From the NCBI RefSeq assembly GCF_937997405.1, contig NZ_CALKTL010000012.1, positions 1-9,026 of the forward strand: a stretch of 9,026 nt of DNA, written 5' to 3'. The notes under the pieces are model-generated. The model worked only from the letters and a program-made list of their open reading frames with translations. It was not told the origin of the DNA and made no database searches. The position numbers were made by a program, and so were the translations under genes. Origin of the DNA: an uncultured Campylobacter sp. GTDB taxonomy: Bacteria > Campylobacterota > Campylobacteria > Campylobacterales > Campylobacteraceae. Positions 6,389-9,026 of the stretch are shown here, one piece after another. Each line of letters begins with the position of its first letter. Position 1 is the first letter of the stretch.

Positions 6389-6502
6389 TTATCCTTGTCT
6401 TTGTTTATGTTTTGGATTTTCACAAATAACGTGAACAACACCTTTGCGCTTGACAATTTTACATTTGTCGCACATTTTCTTAACGGATGGACGAACTTTC
6501 AT
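6389..6502 (-). CDS. rpmJ: 50S ribosomal protein L36, zinc-ribbon form
   Basis: This is a 37-aa gene found by direct translation of the minus strand. The peptide begins MKVRPSVKKMCDKCKIVKRK and ends HKQRQG, matching L36. The zinc ligands Cys11, Cys14, Cys27 and His32 are all present, so it is the zinc-binding version. A strong AGGAG Shine-Dalgarno (6513-6509) lies 6 nt before the ATG. It is the first gene after a 172-nt spacer from infA and sits 3 nt ahead of rpsM. The five bases between Shine-Dalgarno and start (AGTGG) can pair with the loop of an upstream hairpin, which may control access to this start. Confidence 0.97.
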   Translation of the reverse strand: MKVRPSVKKMCDKCKIVKRKGVVHVICENPKHKQRQG

Positions 6503-6588
6503 TCCACTCTCCTAAAATTTTCTCCACTTTAAATGCAAACTGCACCTAGGTTTAATGAAATTTCAAAAGCGAAAGTATCAAACCAACT

Positions 6589-6617
6589 GTTTTCAAAATA
6601 GTGGGGATTTTGAAAAC
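6589..6617 (-). promoter_or_regulatory. Perfect 11-bp hairpin in the rpmJ leader, candidate regulatory element
   Basis: On the minus strand GTTTTCAAAAT, loop CCCCACT, ATTTTGAAAAC form a perfect 11-bp stem with a 7-nt loop. No U-tract follows (AGTTGG comes next), so a simple terminator is unlikely. The loop bases CCACT are complementary to AGTGG at 6528-6524 and again at 6508-6504; the second copy lies between the rpmJ Shine-Dalgarno and ATG. A pseudoknot that masks the start is therefore possible. The E. coli alpha-operon leader that S4 recognises is also a pseudoknot, though I claim no sequence similarity. Confidence 0.5.
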
Positions 6618-6649
6618 ACTTCTTCCTACAGTTTAGTCGCAAAATCGCG

Positions 6650-6655
6650 AGTATA
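6650..6655 (-). promoter_or_regulatory. Possible -10 box for an internal promoter ahead of rpmJ
   Basis: The minus strand reads AGATATACTCG about 20 nt after the infA stop, giving TATACT, one mismatch from TATAAT. T/A-rich sequence lies upstream and there is no clear -35. A start near 6643 would give an rpmJ leader of about 140 nt carrying the 11-bp hairpin. A single -10-like match is weak evidence. Confidence 0.35.
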
Positions 6656-6674
6656 TCTAAATTTAACTTTATCC

Positions 6675-6893
6675 TTACTTATAGCGGTAGGTGATCCTGC
6701 CTTTATCGAGGCTGTAAGGGGTCAGCTCGACTTTTACGCGATCGCCCGGCATTATCTTGATGTAGTGCATCCGCATCTTGCCCGCGATATGGCATAAAAT
6801 CACGTGTTTGTTGTCTAGCTCGACCTTAAAAGTCGCGTTCGGCAGCGCTTCTATGACATTGCCGTCGATCTCTATGACGTCGTCTTTTGCCAC
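6675..6893 (-). CDS. infA: Translation initiation factor IF-1, GTG start
   Basis: IF-1 binds the A site of the 30S subunit during initiation and assists IF-2 and IF-3. The 72-aa product is one S1-type OB-fold: AKDDVIEIDGNVIEALPNAT, AGKMRMHYIKIMPGDRVKVE, then LTPYSLDKGRITYRYK, aligning end to end with E. coli IF-1. The start codon is GTG, preceded by AAAGGAG at good spacing. No alternative ATG preserves the conserved MAK-type N terminus. It is the first gene of the ribosomal block, 34 nt below a TATAAT box. Neither secY nor map is upstream, unlike in many bacteria. The next gene, rpmJ, is 172 nt away. Confidence 0.97.
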   Translation of the reverse strand: MAKDDVIEIDGNVIEALPNATFKVELDNKHVILCHIAGKMRMHYIKIMPGDRVKVELTPYSLDKGRITYRYK

Positions 6894-6926
6894 AAATTCT
6901 CCTTTCTTTTAAATTTAAAAAGGGCG

Positions 6927-6932
6927 ATTATA
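6927..6932 (-). promoter_or_regulatory. Predicted sigma-70 -10 box for infA and the alpha operon
   Basis: The minus strand reads CTATATAATCG, containing a perfect TATAAT, about 34 nt ahead of the infA GTG. The predicted leader is roughly 25 nt and includes the AAAGGAG ribosome-binding site. AT-rich sequence lies upstream with no clear -35. It is back to back with the ypfJ promoter inside a 189-bp divergent spacer. Confidence 0.7.
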
Positions 6933-7051
6933 TAGAATTTAAAATTTTAAACAGCTTAAAAGAAATTTAAAATAAGCAAAATTTCAGATTTATTTCGCTA
7001 CGCGCGCACTGTTTTTGCAAAAGCAAGGCGGCGCTCTTTTTAAAATTTTAG

Positions 7052-7057
7052 TATAAT
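7052..7057 (+). promoter_or_regulatory. Predicted sigma-70 -10 box for ypfJ
   Basis: The plus strand reads TTAGTATAATGG, containing TATAAT, 25 nt before the ypfJ ATG, with T-rich sequence (CTCTTTTTAAAATTTTA) directly upstream in the Campylobacter style. The predicted leader is about 20 nt and carries the Shine-Dalgarno AAAGGA at 7072-7077. Confidence 0.7.
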
Positions 7058-7082
7058 GGCTCAAAAATTTTAAAGGAAAAAC

Positions 7083-7955
7083 ATGAAATGGCAAGACGGC
7101 AGACGAAGCTCAAACGTGGAGGATGACCGCGCAAGCAGCATGCGCACGAGCTCGGGCTCGCTTGGGATGCTGATTCCGATCATCAGATTTTTGCTCGGCT
7201 CAAAGATCGGACGCATAGTGCTCGTAATCGGCGTCGTAGCGTATTTTATGGGCTACAACCCTTTGGCGCTTTTAGACGGAGGCGCCAGTACGCAAAGAGA
7301 GCCGACCGATAGCCCGCAGGAGCAAGAAAAGCTCGCCTTCGTCTCGGCGGTGCTAGCTCAAACCGAGGACGTTTGGGGCGAGATATTTAAAAGTGCGGGC
7401 GCGCGCTACGAGGAGCCGGGGCTTCGGCTTTTCCGCGATCAGATCGCAAGCGGCTGCGGCTTTGCAAGCGCGCAGACGGGACCTTTTTATTGCCCGAGGG
7501 ACCATAAAATTTATCTCGATCTCGGCTTTTTCGACGAGCTTGCGAACAAATACAAAGCGGGCGGCGACTTCGCGCAGGCCTACGTCATCGCGCACGAAGT
7601 AGGGCATCACGTTCAAAATTTAATCGGCACGCTAGAGCAGGTCAATGCTCTTAAAAGGCGTGCTCGCAGCGAAGCTGAGCAAAACGCGCTTCAGGTCAAA
7701 GTCGAGCTGCAGGCAGACTGCTACGCGGGAGTCTGGGCCCATTATCTCGCAAAAGCCGGGCGCGTGCTAGAGGCGGGCGACATCGACGAGGCGCTAAATG
7801 CCGCCAGCGCGATCGGCGACGATACGCTGCAGCGTAAATTTAGCGGTCGCGTCGTGCCCGATTCCTTCACGCACGGCACCTCCGCACAGCGCAAAGAGTG
7901 GTTTAAAAAGGGCTTGGCAGGCGGAAACCTAAAAGCCTGCTCATTTGAGCCGTAA
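7083..7955 (+). CDS. ypfJ: YpfJ-family putative neutral zinc metallopeptidase, membrane-anchored
   Basis: The product is 290 aa with the layout of the YpfJ family (Pfam Zn_peptidase). It has an N-terminal MKWQDGRRSSNVEDDR motif, a hydrophobic segment at about 42-58 that probably anchors it in the inner membrane, a short Gln/Glu-rich linker, and the catalytic domain from about 85. The zinc site is HEVGHH (171-176) with Glu172 as likely general base. ELQAD (208-212) follows downstream and probably supplies the third ligand. Paired cysteines Cys125 and Cys137 (SGCGF, FYCP) are also family features. Substrates are unknown for this family. The ATG has AAAGGA 5 nt upstream and its own promoter, and it diverges from infA. 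It appears to be a single-gene unit and intact. Confidence 0.93.
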   Translation: MKWQDGRRSSNVEDDRASSMRTSSGSLGMLIPIIRFLLGSKIGRIVLVIGVVAYFMGYNPLALLDGGASTQREPTDSPQEQEKLAFVSAVLAQTEDVWGEIFKSAGARYEEPGLRLFRDQIASGCGFASAQTGPFYCPRDHKIYLDLGFFDELANKYKAGGDFAQAYVIAHEVGHHVQNLIGTLEQVNALKRRARSEAEQNALQVKVELQADCYAGVWAHYLAKAGRVLEAGDIDEALNAASAIGDDTLQRKFSGRVVPDSFTHGTSAQRKEWFKKGLAGGNLKACSFEP

Positions 7956-8086
7956 AATGCAGACTTTAAGTTCGTAAATTCTGCCATCTCGTGTTTGAGT
8001 GCAGTGCGAGATCCTTTTCTGCGCCGTTGCAAATTTGTCTACAAAACTGCCGTCTAGCGCTTGAGCCGTAAGGCGCAGGCTTTGAG
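7945..8086. repeat. Imperfect direct repeat spanning the ypfJ stop
   Basis: Two 26-bp copies, 7945-7970 and 8061-8086, match at 21 of 26 positions and share the exact core TTGAGCCGTAA. The first copy contains the last ypfJ codons and stop (GAG CCG TAA). The second gives the same GAG CCG TAA at the end of a 33-codon open stretch without a start. This may be the trace of an old duplication of the gene end, or a small dispersed repeat. Confidence 0.5.
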
Positions 8087-8219
8087 CTAGCTTGCGAGCC
8101 AGATCAAGAGCGGTTTAAATTTTAAAATTTAGCTCTAAAATGAGGGCTTGCATTTTAGCATAAATTTTTATCAAGATATATGCGAGTAGACCCGCTATAG
8201 GCAAAACACTTGTTTTAAT
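7956..8219. other. Intergenic stretch with hairpins, no gene assigned
   Basis: This lies between the convergent ypfJ and the interrupted oxidoreductase gene. It has the second direct-repeat copy, a perfect 16-bp palindrome TAAATTTTAAAATTTA (8116-8131) flanked by AGAGC and GCTCT, and an 8-bp hairpin CTAAAATG/CATTTTAG (8135-8158) followed by a T-rich run. Either hairpin might end the ypfJ transcript, but neither has a strong GC stem. On the minus strand a frame of about 56 codons is open (LAQSLRLTAQALDGSFVDKF is part of it) but lacks a start codon, so I do not call it a gene. Confidence 0.45.
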
Positions 8220-8789
8220 TTAAAATTTTTTATCCGCGCTCTTTGTGCTTAAATTTTTTAAAAATTCCGCGTACTCCGCCGCGCCCTTTTCTATCTGCGT
8301 GACACTGCTTTCGTAATCGACGCCCGGCGTCTCCTAGGCGCCGTAAAACGCGAAAAATCCGCGCCAGTCTGCATGAAAATAGTAGCGGAATGCGAGCTCG
8401 AATGGCGCTAAAATCTGCTCCATCGTGAAATGATACCGCCCGCTAGGCGCGTAGTCGGCGCGCTTGATACCCGCGCTCACTGCCAGCGCCACGGCGCGCC
8501 CACGAATGCCCTCGCTCGTGCGTCCGTAGGCAAATCCATACGTCATCGTCGCATCGATCCAGCTTTTTAAAATCGCGGGCGAGGAGAAATTATGCAGCGG
8601 AAATTGCAGCACCAGTGCGTCATGAGCTTTGATTATCGCGCGCTCGCGCTCGCCGTCTATCTCGCCGCTAGGATACTCGCACGCCAGGTCGCGCACGGCG
8701 AAATTTTGTGCGGCAGCCTCTTTCAAAAACCGCTTGTTTATGAGCGAATTTTCGATGTCGGGATGAGCTAGAATGATTAAATTTTTCAT
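8220..8789 (-). pseudogene. NAD(P)H-dependent flavin oxidoreductase (flavodoxin-like fold), interrupted by in-frame TAG
   Basis: The reading frame codes for a KefF/MdaB-type quinone oxidoreductase with a flavodoxin-like fold. It starts MKNLIILAHPDIENSLINKR, then has the substrate/FMN-side signature LVLQFPLHNFSSPAILKSW and TYGFAYG. Translation stops after residue 151 (FFAFYGA) at TAG, 8336-8334. In the same frame, coding resumes at once with ETPGVDYESSVTQIEKGAAE and runs 37 residues to TAA at 8222-8220. That is the amphipathic C-terminal helix expected for this family, giving about 189 positions in all. The ATG has AAAGGA upstream. A single base change could make the stop, for example from CAG, GAG, AAG or TGG. 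It could be a recent pseudogene, a truncated but partly active protein, or a sequencing error. Confidence 0.82.
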
Positions 8790-9026
8790 ATTTTTCCTTT
8801 AAAATTTTGGTGTGGGGCGATAAAATTTGCCGCTAAAATCGTAGTTATAGCTCTGCCTAAAATTCAATTTTCAAATGAGAAGCAGAATTCTGAGGCAAAA
8901 TTTCAAGACTAAATTTTAATGCCGAAGCTTCGACGCTTAAATTTGACGTCGAAATTCCGTAGCAAATTCAGTGCATAAATTTCATATTAAACTGCAGCTG
9001 CGGAATCATCGACAACGCCAACACCG
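8790..9026. other. Right-edge spacer, no gene assigned
   Basis: The first part is the leader of the interrupted oxidoreductase gene. Further right is an inverted repeat, TTCGACG (8929-8935) and CGTCGAA (8947-8953), next to the palindrome CGAAGCTTCG (8923-8932); no T-tract follows on either strand. Two minus-strand frames are open from the right edge and stop at 8970-8968 and 8989-8987. Either could be the last codons of a neighbouring gene, but 12-18 residues are too few to assign. Confidence 0.4.
8844..8849 (-). promoter_or_regulatory. Possible -10 box for the oxidoreductase gene
   Basis: The minus strand reads GAGCTATAACTACG, giving TATAAC about 55 nt ahead of the ATG. A TTGAAA lies 19 nt further upstream, slightly too far for an ideal -35. 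It is the best candidate in the leader but not a strong one. Confidence 0.3.

Noticed and set aside
7742..8032. Minus-strand open frame antisense to the ypfJ 3' end
   Set aside because: It mostly mirrors ypfJ coding sequence and gives a composition-biased peptide with no recognisable domain or ribosome-binding site.
7970..8131. Minus-strand open stretch of about 56 codons resembling a helical peptide
   Set aside because: It follows a stop codon, contains no in-frame ATG, GTG or TTG in a useful place, and overlaps the direct repeats. It may be decayed coding sequence but cannot be supported as a gene.
8135..8158. Hairpin CTAAAATG/CATTTTAG as the ypfJ terminator
   Set aside because: The stem is only 8 bp and mostly A-T, with an 8-nt loop, and the T-rich run begins several bases later. 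It is possible but too weak to list as a terminator.
8923..8953. Palindrome plus inverted repeat at the right edge as a terminator
   Set aside because: Neither strand has a T-tract after the stem, and no gene end can be identified to need it.
1..9026. CRISPR array, tRNA or rRNA genes, insertion sequences, phage or defence genes
   Set aside because: I looked on both strands for evenly spaced repeats, cloverleaf-like arms, transposase motifs and paired terminal repeats, and saw none.

Overview
The window reads as the chromosome of an epsilonproteobacterium, most likely a GC-richer oral-type Campylobacter (C. gracilis, C. showae and C. rectus are the sort of species that fit). The species is inferred from protein style and base usage and is not resolved. 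Signs are the Campylobacter-style RpoA, MurE and S4 proteins, the nfu-TPR-murE-ybaB gene order, promoters with a clear TATAAT -10 box preceded by T-rich stretches and little -35, and very frequent AAATTT words in GC-rich surroundings.

Left block (1-2541, minus strand): one tight operon read right to left, nfu, a TPR-like gene, murE, panD and ybaB (cut by the left edge). The first three genes overlap, and the rest are 2-16 nt apart. A TATAAT box lies just ahead of nfu. The operon combines Fe-S carrier, peptidoglycan precursor, beta-alanine/CoA and nucleoid-associated functions. A 475-bp gene-free, AAATTT-rich spacer (2509-2983) follows.

Middle block (2984-6932, minus strand): the alpha ribosomal operon infA-rpmJ-rpsM-rpsK-rpsD-rpoA-rplQ, started by its own promoter ahead of a GTG-start infA. 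It ends in a perfect 11-bp hairpin overlapping the rplQ stop. Immediately beyond that hairpin is a membrane-anchored L,D-transpeptidase gene with no visible Shine-Dalgarno. The infA-rpmJ spacer (172 nt) is long for this operon. It holds a -10-like box and a perfect 11-bp hairpin whose loop is complementary to the bases between the rpmJ Shine-Dalgarno and its start codon, making it a candidate feedback leader.

Right block (6894-9026): divergent from infA is ypfJ, a membrane-anchored zinc metallopeptidase, on the plus strand. Beyond it lies a gene-poor stretch with a decayed direct repeat. Next comes a minus-strand NAD(P)H-dependent flavin oxidoreductase gene interrupted by an in-frame TAG, with a convincing C-terminal continuation past the stop. 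The last 237 bp hold no gene I can assign.

Overall this is mostly housekeeping sequence. I see no mobile element, CRISPR array, phage or defence system. The points worth checking are the rpmJ leader, the amber-interrupted oxidoreductase, the hairpin in front of the L,D-transpeptidase start, and the AAATTT enrichment.
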